This document shows positions 29,439-37,448 of a DNA stretch of 64,000 nucleotides, piece by piece. The translations under genes were made by a program, and so were the position numbers. Under the pieces are notes generated by a model. It was not told the origin of the DNA. It saw only the letters and a program-made list of their open reading frames with translations, and did not search any database. How positions within the stretch are numbered: position 1 is the first letter of the stretch; the number at the start of each line of letters is the position of its first letter. Source of the stretch: an uncultured Clostridium sp. (GTDB lineage Bacteria; Bacillota; Clostridia; TANB77; CAG-508); contig CAMXJY010000008.1 in NCBI GenBank assembly GCA_947244325.1, positions 1 to 64,000 of the forward strand, read 5' to 3'.

Positions 29439-30623
29439 TTATCTATATTCTATATAGTCACCTGTATCTCCTCCAATAATTTCTCCTGTTGTGCAGTCTA
29501 TAAAATAACTAAATTGTCCTCTTACGACTCTTGTTACAATATCTGGCCAATTGTCCACATAATCAATATATACAACCCATGCATTTCTTATTCTATCTTG
29601 CATTTGAAAATATATTCTTTCTTCATTTGGATAATCAACTGTACTCATTTCTGCATAAAATTTTTCTTTATCATTTAATCTATAATACGCTTTTGCATTC
29701 ATTTTTACTATCATTTGCTCTACTTTAGTTAATTCAATTTCTGTATCTTCAATTTGTTTATCTACTTGCAAAGCAATTTCTAATGCTTGCTCTTTTGTAA
29801 TTTCTACAGGATTATTATCATATGGTATATTTTCAGTTCTAAACATATACAAAGTTTTATCTTTTGCATATAAATTTACAATAATATATTCATAAGGATT
29901 ATATGTGTCTCCGTATTTCTTATTATAATGTATCTCAAACTCGTATCCAGTTTCTAACTCCTCTACACCTGCATTAGTTCTTATCTCTGTAATTTCATAT
30001 TCTCCTTCTTTAAATCCAAATAATTTGCAATATTCATTTGCACTATTTATAGCTTCTTCTTTACTCATAAAATATTCTTCACTAATATCTTTTCTCAATT
30101 TCAAATTATCAAATAATTCATTATTTATTTCTTTTACTTTCTGGCTTTCATTCCAAATATCAAAAAGTTCTGCTTTTTTTCCATCTATTGAAATAACATA
30201 ATCATCTTCTGTTTTAAATCTATACATAATTTTATTTGAATCTACTTCCTTATGATGATTTGTACTTACAAGATTTGAATTAAACTCTATCTCATTTAAC
30301 TTATTTATTGCTATTTGCTTTGCATCTTCTTCACTAATATTTTCTTTTACTGCTTCTGGTGTTAAAACATCTGTCACTATATCCATTTTTTCGGGTTCAT
30401 TCCAAATCTTTTCATATACTTTAGTAGTAGCATAAGCTACACTTGATAGTAAAAATACACTAATTGCTACTGTAGCAACTTTTCTTTTTATATTAAATTT
30501 CATAATCCAATTCTCTCTTTCTATTGTATTTGGAGAAAAATTTAAAATAGTATTAGTAAAAGAATTTGGAATATTCATCTTTTTATTTTTTGAATTTTTT
30601 AAAATTTCTTCTATATCTTTCAT
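29439..30623 (-). CDS. Membrane-anchored partner of ECF sigma factor 2
   Basis: Probable anti-sigma or sigma-linked sensor. The N-terminal 45 residues are cytoplasmic, a membrane helix follows (about residues 49-66, VATVAISVFLLSSVAYA), then an extracytoplasmic domain with three PepSY/YcdB-like segments (ISEEDAKQIAINKLNEI, MSKEEAINSANEYCKLFG, ITKEQALEIALQVDKQI). The C-terminus ends TGEIIGGDTGDYIEY, a PepSY-like ending. Its ATG overlaps the stop codon of the sigma gene (TAATG), with AAGGAG upstream, so the two are translationally coupled. Confidence 0.75.
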   Translation of the reverse strand: MKDIEEILKNSKNKKMNIPNSFTNTILNFSPNTIERENWIMKFNIKRKVATVAISVFLLSSVAYATTKVYEKIWNEPEKMDIVTDVLTPEAVKENISEEDAKQIAINKLNEIEFNSNLVSTNHHKEVDSNKIMYRFKTEDDYVISIDGKKAELFDIWNESQKVKEINNELFDNLKLRKDISEEYFMSKEEAINSANEYCKLFGFKEGEYEITEIRTNAGVEELETGYEFEIHYNKKYGDTYNPYEYIIVNLYAKDKTLYMFRTENIPYDNNPVEITKEQALEIALQVDKQIEDTEIELTKVEQMIVKMNAKAYYRLNDKEKFYAEMSTVDYPNEERIYFQMQDRIRNAWVVYIDYVDNWPDIVTRVVRGQFSYFIDCTTGEIIGGDTGDYIEYR

Positions 30624-31147
30624 TACTCAAAATCTCCTTTATATTTATTTTTTATCTTTTGCTTTGCTCTTGAAATTTTACTTGTTACTGTTCCTTCTTT
30701 TTTATTTAAAATTTCAGCAATTTCTTTAGTTGTATAACTCAAATAATAATAAAGTGTTAATATAGTTTTTTCTTCTTTATTTAAAAAACTTATTATATCT
30801 TCAAATTCCAATTCTTTATTATGATTTTCTTCTGAACCTATATATTTATCAATGTCATCATTTTCTAACGATACAAGCGCTTTATGTTTAAACGATTTAT
30901 TACAATTATTTATAAGTATTTTTATTATCCATGTTTTAAAGTACTTATTTTCCTTTAATTTTGGTAAATTAAGATACGCAGAAAGCATTGTTTCTTGGAG
31001 CACATCTTCAATTTGCTCTTCACTTTTTACTCTCATCTTTGCTATACTATATAAATCATTCTGAATTTCTAATATTAACTGTGTAAATGCATCGTTATCA
31101 TTTTTTGCCTTTTCTACTAATTCTTCCAATTTGCTATTTTCCTCCAT
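30623..31147 (-). CDS. ECF RNA polymerase sigma factor (pair 2)
   Basis: Sigma-70 ECF type, 174 residues. Region 2 holds IEDVLQETMLSAYLNLPKL and KYFKTWIIKILINNCNKSF; region 4 holds LTLYYYLSYTTKEIAEILNKKEGTVTSKISRAK. It is close to the sigma factor at 23084, so these two pairs are probably paralogous. The ATG at 31147 lacks a Shine-Dalgarno sequence; a TTG at 31129 (LEELVEKAK, aligning with the start of sigma 1) sits 11 bases after a GGAGG, so the real start may be six codons later. Confidence 0.92.
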   Translation of the reverse strand: MEENSKLEELVEKAKNDNDAFTQLILEIQNDLYSIAKMRVKSEEQIEDVLQETMLSAYLNLPKLKENKYFKTWIIKILINNCNKSFKHKALVSLENDDIDKYIGSEENHNKELEFEDIISFLNKEEKTILTLYYYLSYTTKEIAEILNKKEGTVTSKISRAKQKIKNKYKGDFE

Positions 31148-31162
31148 TTATATCAATAGTAC

Positions 31163-31180
31163 TATTTTAGATACATATAT
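31163..31180 (-). promoter_or_regulatory. Shared box upstream of ECF gene 2
   Basis: TATTTTAGATACATATAT on the plus strand, matching the box at 23616-23632 apart from one inserted base. Confidence 0.4.
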
Positions 31181-31211
31181 TAGAGTATTAAAATAGTAAT
31201 TTTTCATGCAT

Positions 31212-31252
31212 AAAAAAAACAGATAAAAATTCTAATTTAAAATTTTGATCTG
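31212..31252 (-). terminator. Intrinsic terminator after the DUF2442 gene
   Basis: On the minus strand CAGAT and ATCTG close an AT-rich stem with an inner AAAATT/AATTTT pairing and are followed by eight Ts. Confidence 0.7.
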
Positions 31253-31274
31253 CTTTAATTTTTATCATAATCAT

Positions 31275-31517
31275 TTATTCTTCACTATAACTATCACTGG
31301 ATTCATAGATACTGTCTGCACATAAGTCAATATTTTCATTCCATGTCACTGTACCATAAGCTATTTTTACTGAATTAAAAAAATTTTTATCTTTTAGTTT
31401 TTTAAAAACTCCCTTATCTAAATATGGTTTCATATCTTTTATTCTTTTTTCGCCATTATCAAATATAACTAATAATTTATAATCTTCTAATGGCTTTACT
31501 TCCTTTATTCTATTCAT
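31275..31517 (-). CDS. DUF2442 domain protein
   Basis: An 80-residue protein with the DUF2442 pattern: VKPLEDYKLLVIFDNGEKRIKDMKPYL at the N-terminus and a YGTVTWNENIDLCADSIYE ending. The function of the family is unestablished; it is often found next to DUF4160 proteins, and the pair is a candidate toxin-antitoxin module. Here it follows the DUF4160 gene by 16 bases with a GGGG site 7 bases before the ATG. A clear terminator follows. Confidence 0.8.
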   Translation of the reverse strand: MNRIKEVKPLEDYKLLVIFDNGEKRIKDMKPYLDKGVFKKLKDKNFFNSVKIAYGTVTWNENIDLCADSIYESSDSYSEE

Positions 31518-31533
31518 ACGTTATCCCCTTTAC

Positions 31534-31791
31534 CTAAGATAATGGTTGAATATTAAATAATTCTTCACTGTTTTTGCATAACAACCAATTAGCCTCTAAT
31601 TCTTCTCTATGTATTATACTCCAAGCTTCTACTAATTTCAATTTATTTTTTGGAAAAGTTCCCTTAAGTAATTTCCCATCAAACGAGAAAACTGCTTCAT
31701 TACTTTCATAATAAGCATGGAAATGTGGCGGTTTATGATCATCATAATACATTCTTATAAGAATACCATAAAACATACTAATTGTAGGCAT
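31534..31791 (-). CDS. DUF4160 domain protein
   Basis: An 85-residue protein with DUF4160 features: MPTISMFYGILIRMYYDDHKPPHFHAYY, where the conserved HxPPHFHxxY lies, and a WSIIHREELEANW segment. First gene of a two-gene operon with DUF2442. It has an AAGGAG site. Possible toxin-antitoxin partner by association only; which of the two would be the toxin is not clear. Confidence 0.82.
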   Translation of the reverse strand: MPTISMFYGILIRMYYDDHKPPHFHAYYESNEAVFSFDGKLLKGTFPKNKLKLVEAWSIIHREELEANWLLCKNSEELFNIQPLS

Positions 31792-31920
31792 ATATCACTC
31801 TCCTTTCAATATATATTTTATAAAATACTATTTTGATTAATTTGAGTAGAATTACTCAAGATTTTAAATAAATGATTATAATGAGCATTATAATAACATA
31901 CTATATATAAAATATCAACT

Positions 31921-31950
31921 AAAAAGGAAGTAATCTTATAAATTACTTCC
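31921..31950 (-). terminator. Intrinsic terminator after the pair-3 partner gene
   Basis: A perfect 9-bp stem GGAAGTAAT/ATTACTTCC (31926-31950) with a 7-nt loop, followed by TTTTT on the minus strand. The T-rich run on the plus side suggests it may work in both directions. Confidence 0.75.
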
Positions 31951-31982
31951 TTAATTTTATAGATTTATTTAATATATACTTT

Positions 31983-32429
31983 TTATTTATTTTCAATAGT
32001 CATTTCTGATTCGCCATCTTCATTAATGTCCCAATCTAATTTAAGATTTTCACCATCTAAATTATCAGTATTTATAATTGTAACCATTTCTTCTGTATTA
32101 TCAATTGATGTAGTTCTATAAGTTACTGTATTTTCTCCTGATACAGGGTCTTTTCCTTCTTGTACATCAACAAGCTTATATTTACTTTCATCATAATCAA
32201 TAGTAATTATTTCTTTATATTTTTCTTTTATATTTTCTGCTAATTGTCCATCAGTTGCAGCATTTACTGTTAAGAAACTACCAGATAATAATATGATAAC
32301 TGTTGCACATAAAGATATAGCTTGTTTTCTTTTACTTATTTTCATAGCCTCCTCCTTTTCTAAATTGGATACAACTATTTTGTTTCTAACATTTTTTAAT
32401 ATTTTATTATTTAATTCATTATTTTCCAT
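31983..32429 (-). CDS. Small membrane-anchored partner of ECF sigma factor 3
   Basis: A 148-residue protein with a short cytoplasmic N-terminus, one membrane helix (about residues 30-50, ISLCATVIILLSGSFLTVNA) and an extracytoplasmic tail of about 95 residues rich in Asp and Glu. Its gene overlaps the end of the ECF sigma gene, the usual arrangement for an anti-sigma factor. The start at 32429 is preferred over the ATG two codons earlier because it lies 8 bases after GAGG. Confidence 0.65.
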   Translation of the reverse strand: MENNELNNKILKNVRNKIVVSNLEKEEAMKISKRKQAISLCATVIILLSGSFLTVNAATDGQLAENIKEKYKEIITIDYDESKYKLVDVQEGKDPVSGENTVTYRTTSIDNTEEMVTIINTDNLDGENLKLDWDINEDGESEMTIENK

Positions 32430-32970
32430 AGTCATACCCTCTTTCCTTTAATTTCTTTTTTATGAATTTTCTTAATCTATGTAGAGTTATTTTAGTTTTT
32501 GTTTCTGAAATGTTAAGCTCTCTTGAAATTTCTTTAATTTTTTTTGCCTTATAATAAAACATTATAAATATTTGCTTTTCTTCGTCCTTCATACTATCAA
32601 TTGCATCTGATATTACTTTACTCTTTTCATTTTTTTCAACTAATACTTGAACGTCTATATAATCACTAATTTCATCTTCATAATCTTCTATACTTTCTAT
32701 TGTATGTTTTACATTTAATATTCTATATTTTTTTCTAATTAGATTTTTAGTTATTCCAACTAAATAAGGTTTCACTTTTATGTTTTTATCAATTTTTTCA
32801 TAATTTTTCCATAATACCATAAATACATCTGATAGTATTTCTTCTATATCTTCACTATTACTCATGCTATTTTTTAATATTGTATAAATATATAGATTAT
32901 AATTTTTTATTATTTCTTCAATATTTAAAATGTTATTATTTTCAAAATCTGCAATTGTTTTGCTATCCAA
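32419..32970 (-). CDS. ECF RNA polymerase sigma factor (pair 3)
   Basis: Sigma-70 ECF type, 183 residues. Region 2 has NSEDIEEILSDVFMVLWKNYEKID and VKPYLVGITKNLIRKKYR; region 4 has FIMFYYKAKKIKEISRELNISETKTKITLHRLRKFI. It differs from sigma 1 and 2 and resembles the one at 38355. The start codon is TTG, with AAGGAG about 12 bases upstream; no ATG is available nearby. A promoter of ECF type lies upstream. Confidence 0.9.
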   Translation of the reverse strand: MDSKTIADFENNNILNIEEIIKNYNLYIYTILKNSMSNSEDIEEILSDVFMVLWKNYEKIDKNIKVKPYLVGITKNLIRKKYRILNVKHTIESIEDYEDEISDYIDVQVLVEKNEKSKVISDAIDSMKDEEKQIFIMFYYKAKKIKEISRELNISETKTKITLHRLRKFIKKKLKERGYDYGK

Positions 32971-33013
32971 TTTAGATCTAAACTCCTTTTACTTAAAAGT
33001 ACTTTCATTTATA

Positions 33014-33041
33014 TAATACCATTTTTTCAAAAAAGGTTACA
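33014..33041 (-). promoter_or_regulatory. ECF-type promoter upstream of sigma 3
   Basis: The minus strand reads TGTAAC (33041-33036), then CTTTTTT and a total of 16 bases, then GTATTA (33019-33014). This matches the general ECF layout of an AAC-type -35 and a CGTA-type -10 with a 16-base spacer (for example sigma W/M type sites in Bacillus). Autoregulation is likely but not shown. Confidence 0.5.
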
Positions 33042-33062
33042 AAATTTTATAAAAAAGTAAAA

Positions 33063-33234
33063 GAACAAATCTGAAAAAATTTAAGATTTTTTCAGTAAAT
33101 TTGTTCGTGTGCCAAATTTATGCAATAAATTTGTGTACAACATTTAGCGAAGCTTTTATATAATAGGAAAGTATAACTTTCCTATTATATAAACAAAAAA
33201 GAAACTTAACGAATTAATCTTCATTAAGTTTCTT
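33063..33234. repeat. Multi-hairpin intergenic element, copy B
   Basis: Same order as copy A at 20937-21131. H1: GAACAAAT/ATTTGTTC enclosing CTGAAAAAAT/ATTTTTTCAG (33063-33106). H2: CAAATTTA (33113-33120) with TAAATTTG (33126-33133), preceded by GTGTGC and followed by TGTACAA exactly as in copy A. A GCGAAG linker, then H3 (TATATAATAGGAAAGT with ACTTTCCTATTATATA). H4: AAGAAACTTAA/TTAAGTTTCTT (33199-33234), which ends in six Ts on the minus strand and is probably the terminator of the gene at 33239. Confidence 0.65.
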
Positions 33235-33238
33235 ACTT

Positions 33239-33898
33239 TTAATTATTATTTATTTCATTATTAATACTTGTTACATTTGAATTTTCTGCATCTACTTTAG
33301 CTCTTATTTGTGAACTTGCAATTCCACTAATAACAAGAGTAATTATAATTGTTATCCAAACAATAGCTGTTTTATGCATTGTATATGCCTCATATTTTTG
33401 TGTTATATCTGTAATTTTCGGACAAGCCATACAACCTAAAACAAGTGTTAATATTCCAAATGGTATATACATTAAAGTAACTTCTGTTTCTGTAAATGAA
33501 GTGATAGCAAATACCCATAAAAATATTGCTAATATCCATTTTAGTGTTCTTTTTACTTTATTAGCACCTTTATCAATTACTTCTTTTTGCTCTAATCTTC
33601 TTTTTGAACGCATTTCAGCTTCTGCCTCTAATTCTGCCCTAGCTCTAATTTTTTCTCTTTCATAATAATCATCAATTTTTTCCATTTTTGATTGCTTTAA
33701 TAATTCTTTTTCATAATCTTCTAATGTTTTACTATTTACATTTTCTGCTTTATCTATATGTACATCTTCAGCTTTTTCTACAACTTTTTCAATAGGTAAT
33801 CCTAATAACTGAGCTTTTTTTCGTTTAAAATCATTTTCATCAATAATTCCTTCATCTAATAATTGTTTTAATTTCTTTACTTCCTCTAAATTATCCAT
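33239..33898 (-). CDS. SHOCT-domain membrane protein
   Basis: The N-terminus is a SHOCT-like domain (residues 1-32: EEVKKLKQLLDEGIIDENDFKRKKAQLLG). A charged helical linker (about 35-115) is followed by two or three hydrophobic helices (about 116-135, 138-158, 175-198). SHOCT domains are short oligomerisation segments found beside many unrelated domains. The gene lies 11 bases after the SPFH gene, which ends in its own SHOCT domain, so the two products may bind each other at the membrane. A GGGAG site supports the ATG. Confidence 0.72.
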   Translation of the reverse strand: MDNLEEVKKLKQLLDEGIIDENDFKRKKAQLLGLPIEKVVEKAEDVHIDKAENVNSKTLEDYEKELLKQSKMEKIDDYYEREKIRARAELEAEAEMRSKRRLEQKEVIDKGANKVKRTLKWILAIFLWVFAITSFTETEVTLMYIPFGILTLVLGCMACPKITDITQKYEAYTMHKTAIVWITIIITLVISGIASSQIRAKVDAENSNVTSINNEINNN

Positions 33899-33909
33899 AT
33901 ACTTACTCC

Positions 33910-35037
33910 CTAATTTAATAATCTGTTCTTTAATTCATCATATTCTTCTTTAGTTAATGTACCATCATCTAATAATTTCTTATATTCTCTTAACTTATCA
34001 TAAATATCATCACTATTATTTTTTTCTTCTTCTATTTTTTCAACTTTATTAGTTTCTTTACTTTCATTTTTATCTTTAAAAAGTGATTCTCCACATTCAG
34101 AACAATATTTAACATTTTCATCATTTAAAGTTCCACAATTTAGACACCTAACTTTTATTTTACTTGAACTTTCTTTTACATTTGGTATCATTGTTTTTGC
34201 AATTTGTTCTCCTATTGCTACACTTGCACCTAATCCTGCAACTCCACCTGATTGCTTTGCTGCATCTCTAATTGCTCTAGCAGATTGATATTGAATAAAT
34301 TCTTCCATATCTTGGCTTGCCATTCCAATTCCTGATTGTTCATCAATTAGTTTTTCAACATTTTCTGGTAATGATATATTCTCTATATTTACATTACTAA
34401 ATTCTATTCCTATTTCTTTAGCTTTTAAATTTGCTTTTAATTGTATAAGATTAGAAAGTTTGCTATATTGCATTGCTAAATCTATTATAGGAATATCTAT
34501 CTCGCCTAATACAGTGCTAAATGATTCAACTAAAAATGAACTTAAATAATCATTTATATCATCTTGCAAAAACTTTTTTTGAGTACCTAATACTTCTCTT
34601 ATAAACTTTTCTACATTATTAATTTTAAATGCAAATGTACCAAAAGATTTAATTCTTACAACTTTGAATTCTTTATCTCTAATTATTAATGGATTTTTTG
34701 TACACCATTCATTATTTACAAATTGCTTTAAATTGATAAAATATAAATCTGCTTTAATTGGTGAATTAAATAAATAAGGTAATGCCATTAATGTAGATAA
34801 AATTGGTAAATTGTTTGTTGATAAACTGTAAGTTCCTTCTGTAAATATATCAGCAAATTGCCCACCTTTATAAAAAACTGCTGCTTGACTTGGTCTAACA
34901 ATTACTTTTGCACCAGTTTTTATTTCATTATTATCTATATATCTTCTATCAAATTTTTTTACTACTGTTTTTTCATCATCATCTACTAATTCTATTACAT
35001 CTACAAATTGTCCTTTAATCGAATCCATTAATCCCAT
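33910..35037 (-). CDS. SPFH-domain protein with zinc ribbon and SHOCT
   Basis: An SPFH (band-7/virion-core-like, YdjI-type) protein of 375 residues. The SPFH part spans about residues 1-250 (AKVIVRPSQAAVFYKGGQFADIFTEGTY and a coiled region to IRDAAKQSGGVAGLG). A zinc ribbon follows at about 295-315 with two CxxC pairs (VRCLNCGTLN and KYCSECGES). The C-terminus is a SHOCT domain (YKKLLDDGTLTKEEYDELKNRLL). In Bacillus the YdjI-type protein works in membrane stress response with phage-shock-like partners; that role here is an inference. It is first in a two-gene operon. Confidence 0.85.
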   Translation of the reverse strand: MGLMDSIKGQFVDVIELVDDDEKTVVKKFDRRYIDNNEIKTGAKVIVRPSQAAVFYKGGQFADIFTEGTYSLSTNNLPILSTLMALPYLFNSPIKADLYFINLKQFVNNEWCTKNPLIIRDKEFKVVRIKSFGTFAFKINNVEKFIREVLGTQKKFLQDDINDYLSSFLVESFSTVLGEIDIPIIDLAMQYSKLSNLIQLKANLKAKEIGIEFSNVNIENISLPENVEKLIDEQSGIGMASQDMEEFIQYQSARAIRDAAKQSGGVAGLGASVAIGEQIAKTMIPNVKESSSKIKVRCLNCGTLNDENVKYCSECGESLFKDKNESKETNKVEKIEEEKNNSDDIYDKLREYKKLLDDGTLTKEEYDELKNRLLN

Positions 35038-35154
35038 TTCTAAATCTCCTAATAATTAAAATAACTTTTATTTTATAAAGATTTTATCATATTTTTATTT
35101 TTTTTCAACACTTTTAAAATACTTTAATTTATATAGTGGCATTTTTTTATTATA

Positions 35155-35195
35155 AAATACTACAAGGGGAGCTCTTTTTTCAAAAAGCTCCCCCT
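35155..35195 (-). terminator. Hairpin after the FAD dehydrogenase gene
   Basis: GGGGAGCT (35166-35173) and AGCTCCCC (35186-35193) form an 8-bp stem just past the stop codon, followed on the minus strand by TTGTAGTATTTT, a weak U-tract. Confidence 0.6.
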
Positions 35196-35212
35196 ATAGC
35201 ATCTATGCATAA

Positions 35213-36640
35213 TTATTTGCACAGATTTCTGGCTACCTGTACGCCAGAAGCAGATGCCATCATTAAACCACGAGTCAGCCCGCAGCCGTCTCCGACAGCA
35301 TATAAACATTTCACGCTTGTTTCAAATTCATTGCTAAGCTCTACCTTATTACTATAGAACTTAAGCTCTGGTCCATACAGCAGATTATCACCATCTGCAA
35401 AACCTTTTACTACCTTATCCATCATGTAAATAAAATGGATAATGTCAGTCATTACTCTGAACGGCATCCCCAAGCTGATGTCTCCCGGAACCGCAGACTT
35501 AAGAGTTGGCACAACAGAATTAGCTTCCAAATCCTCTTTCAATGTCTTTCTTCCATCTATAACATCGCCTAATCTCTGAACCATTACTTGCCCTGAAGCA
35601 AGTTTATTCAGATTTCTTGCAATATTACGTGAATACTCCATTGGAGCATCCACTGCCGGAAGGCTTATGGAAACAAGTAGTGCCAAATTGGTGTTATTGC
35701 TTTTCGTATCTTTGCAAGAGTGCCCATTTGCCAAAATCAGCCCATCCTTGTATACTTCTGCCGAAACAAAACCTGATGGGTTCTGACAGAAGGTCCTCAC
35801 CTTGTCATTAAATGGATTCGGTTTTCCTACGAACTTTCCTTCATACATATATGTGTTAATATCACTCATAACTGTATCCGGAAGTTCAAACCTCACGCCT
35901 ACATCGAGAACCGCAGGTGATGAAACAATCTGGTGGTTTTTACACATCATTTCCAACCAGTCTGCTCCGCCTCTTCCAACCGCCAAGACTACTTTATCAG
36001 CAAAAGCCTGCTTATATTCGCTATCCTGTACCGGCTTATACATTACACCCTGTACAACATTCTTCTCAACTATAAGGTCTGTTACCTCTGTTTCAAATAA
36101 AGTTGTTACTCCGTTATTTTTAAGATAATTTTCTATATCTTTATAAATAACATGTGCCTTGTCTGTACCAAGATGCCTGATTGGAATATTAACCAAATCT
36201 AAGCCCGCCTTCTCTGCGCTCTTTCTGATTTTAGCCACCTCAGCAGGATATTTTACCCCCTGAAGCTCTGTTGTTGCTCCGAATTTAAGGTAAATTTCAT
36301 CTGTATAGGTAATAACCTTTTTGGTCTGATCAACCCCCAAATACTTATGAAGGTTTCCTCCTACATAAAAGTCATCATCTTCCTGATTAAAAAGCGATAA
36401 CTTCCCATCCGAAAAAGCTCCTGCACCTGAAGAACCGTTTGTGATGTTGCAAAACGGCTTGCATTTCATGCATTTTCCTGTTACCTTTTCAGGACAGCTT
36501 CTTTTCTGGACCTCTTTCCCCCGTTCAATAATTAAAATCTTCTTTCCGAGAGATATTTGAAGCATTTCGTAGGCACAAAACATGCCTGCTGGTCCGCCTC
36601 CAACCACAATTAAATCATACCGATTGCCTGCATTACTCAT
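35213..36640 (-). CDS. FAD-dependent dehydrogenase, 475 aa
   Basis: A flavoprotein of the group of NAD(FAD)-utilising dehydrogenases (COG2509-like); substrate unknown. Dinucleotide-binding motif VVGGGPAGMFCAYEM is at the N-terminus, followed by SGAGAFSDGKLSLFN near residue 72, LAVGRGGADWLEMM, and a C-terminal GDGCGLTRGLMMASASGVQVA. Cysteines in RSCPEKVTGKCMKCKPFC (residues 48-65) may bind a metal. Codon use is much richer in G and C than in neighbours, with its own promoter and terminator, suggesting recent transfer as a single-gene unit. GAGGAGG precedes the ATG. Confidence 0.85.
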   Translation of the reverse strand: MSNAGNRYDLIVVGGGPAGMFCAYEMLQISLGKKILIIERGKEVQKRSCPEKVTGKCMKCKPFCNITNGSSGAGAFSDGKLSLFNQEDDDFYVGGNLHKYLGVDQTKKVITYTDEIYLKFGATTELQGVKYPAEVAKIRKSAEKAGLDLVNIPIRHLGTDKAHVIYKDIENYLKNNGVTTLFETEVTDLIVEKNVVQGVMYKPVQDSEYKQAFADKVVLAVGRGGADWLEMMCKNHQIVSSPAVLDVGVRFELPDTVMSDINTYMYEGKFVGKPNPFNDKVRTFCQNPSGFVSAEVYKDGLILANGHSCKDTKSNNTNLALLVSISLPAVDAPMEYSRNIARNLNKLASGQVMVQRLGDVIDGRKTLKEDLEANSVVPTLKSAVPGDISLGMPFRVMTDIIHFIYMMDKVVKGFADGDNLLYGPELKFYSNKVELSNEFETSVKCLYAVGDGCGLTRGLMMASASGVQVARNLCK

Positions 36641-36671
36641 GAAAAATCCTCCTCTGATTTAATGCCGCTAC

Positions 36672-36693
36672 TAACACATGAATCTATGTGTTA
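36672..36693. promoter_or_regulatory. Palindrome between promoter and FAD gene
   Basis: TAACACAT, a 6-base spacer, and ATGTGTTA form a perfect 8-bp inverted repeat in the leader of the FAD dehydrogenase gene, downstream of its -10 element. It is a good candidate operator for a dimeric repressor or a leader hairpin. No regulator can be assigned. Confidence 0.5.
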
Positions 36694-36717
36694 ATTGTTA
36701 TCTTGTTCCGATATTAA

Positions 36718-36744
36718 ATTATAACAGAAATGCCAAAATGTCAA
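36718..36744 (-). promoter_or_regulatory. Promoter of the FAD dehydrogenase gene
   Basis: TTGACA (36744-36739) and TATAAT (36723-36718) preceded by TGT (extended -10). The spacer is 15 bases, shorter than ideal. Confidence 0.5.
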
Positions 36745-36747
36745 TAA

Positions 36748-37056
36748 TTATAATGAATAATCAATACAAATTTTAGAAAATATATCTAAAACTTTTTTAT
36801 ATTCTTCTAAACTTACAGATTTCTCTTCAAGTAATTTTGATTGTATAATTTCATCTTTTTCATTATATTCATAATATGTATATAAATCCATGTCCATTAA
36901 TTCAAATTCTCTTTCTGTATAAAGTTTTTTCTCTATTATGATATTTAATCTATTTAATATTTTTATGTCATATTCATTAAAATATTTATATACATCTATA
37001 AATTTTTTGTTACAATATTCATTGTACCATTTTTCATAATCAAATTTTTTATTCAT
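36748..37056 (-). CDS. Hypothetical protein, 102 aa
   Basis: I do not recognise this protein. It is small, charged and mostly helical, without membrane segments; it opens MNKKFDYEKWYNEYCNKK and ends DIFSKICIDYSL. The ATG at 37056 has GGAAAGG 7 bases upstream; an upstream TTG in frame (37074) overlaps that site and is rejected. It is divergent from the small XRE regulator at 37204. Confidence 0.55.
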   Translation of the reverse strand: MNKKFDYEKWYNEYCNKKFIDVYKYFNEYDIKILNRLNIIIEKKLYTEREFELMDMDLYTYYEYNEKDEIIQSKLLEEKSVSLEEYKKVLDIFSKICIDYSL

Positions 37057-37203
37057 AAAATACAACCTTTCCAAGTATTATATATTATAATACTAAAATA
37101 TAACTTAATTATATCACATAATTCTCTTTTTTAGAGAATTAAAGTTTAAAAAAAATGCTACAATAATTAAAATTTAATATTAATATAATAGGTGTAGTTT
37201 AAA

Positions 37204-37440
37204 ATGTATAAAATAAATAAAACAAGAAACGTATCAGGTAATGTAGTAAAAGAATTAAGATTAAAAAATAACCTAACTCAACAGCAACTTGCAGAAAAAT
37301 TACAACTGCTAGGAGTTGATATTTCACTAAAAGAAATATCAAAAATAGAACATAATGCAAGATCATTAAAGGATTTTGAATTATTTGCTATTGCAGAAAT
37401 ATTTAAAGTTTCAACTGATATCTTTAAAAAAAGAGCATAA
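37204..37440 (+). CDS. Small XRE-family transcriptional regulator
   Basis: A 78-residue protein made almost entirely of one Cro/C1-type HTH: VVKELRLKNNLTQQQLAEKLQLLGVDISLKEISKIEHNARSL. No sensor domain is present. The ATG has an AGGTG site about 9 bases upstream. It is convergent with the Spo0A-like gene, with only 8 bases between the two stop codons. Confidence 0.85.
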   Translation: MYKINKTRNVSGNVVKELRLKNNLTQQQLAEKLQLLGVDISLKEISKIEHNARSLKDFELFAIAEIFKVSTDIFKKRA

Positions 37441-37448
37441 TAAATAAC

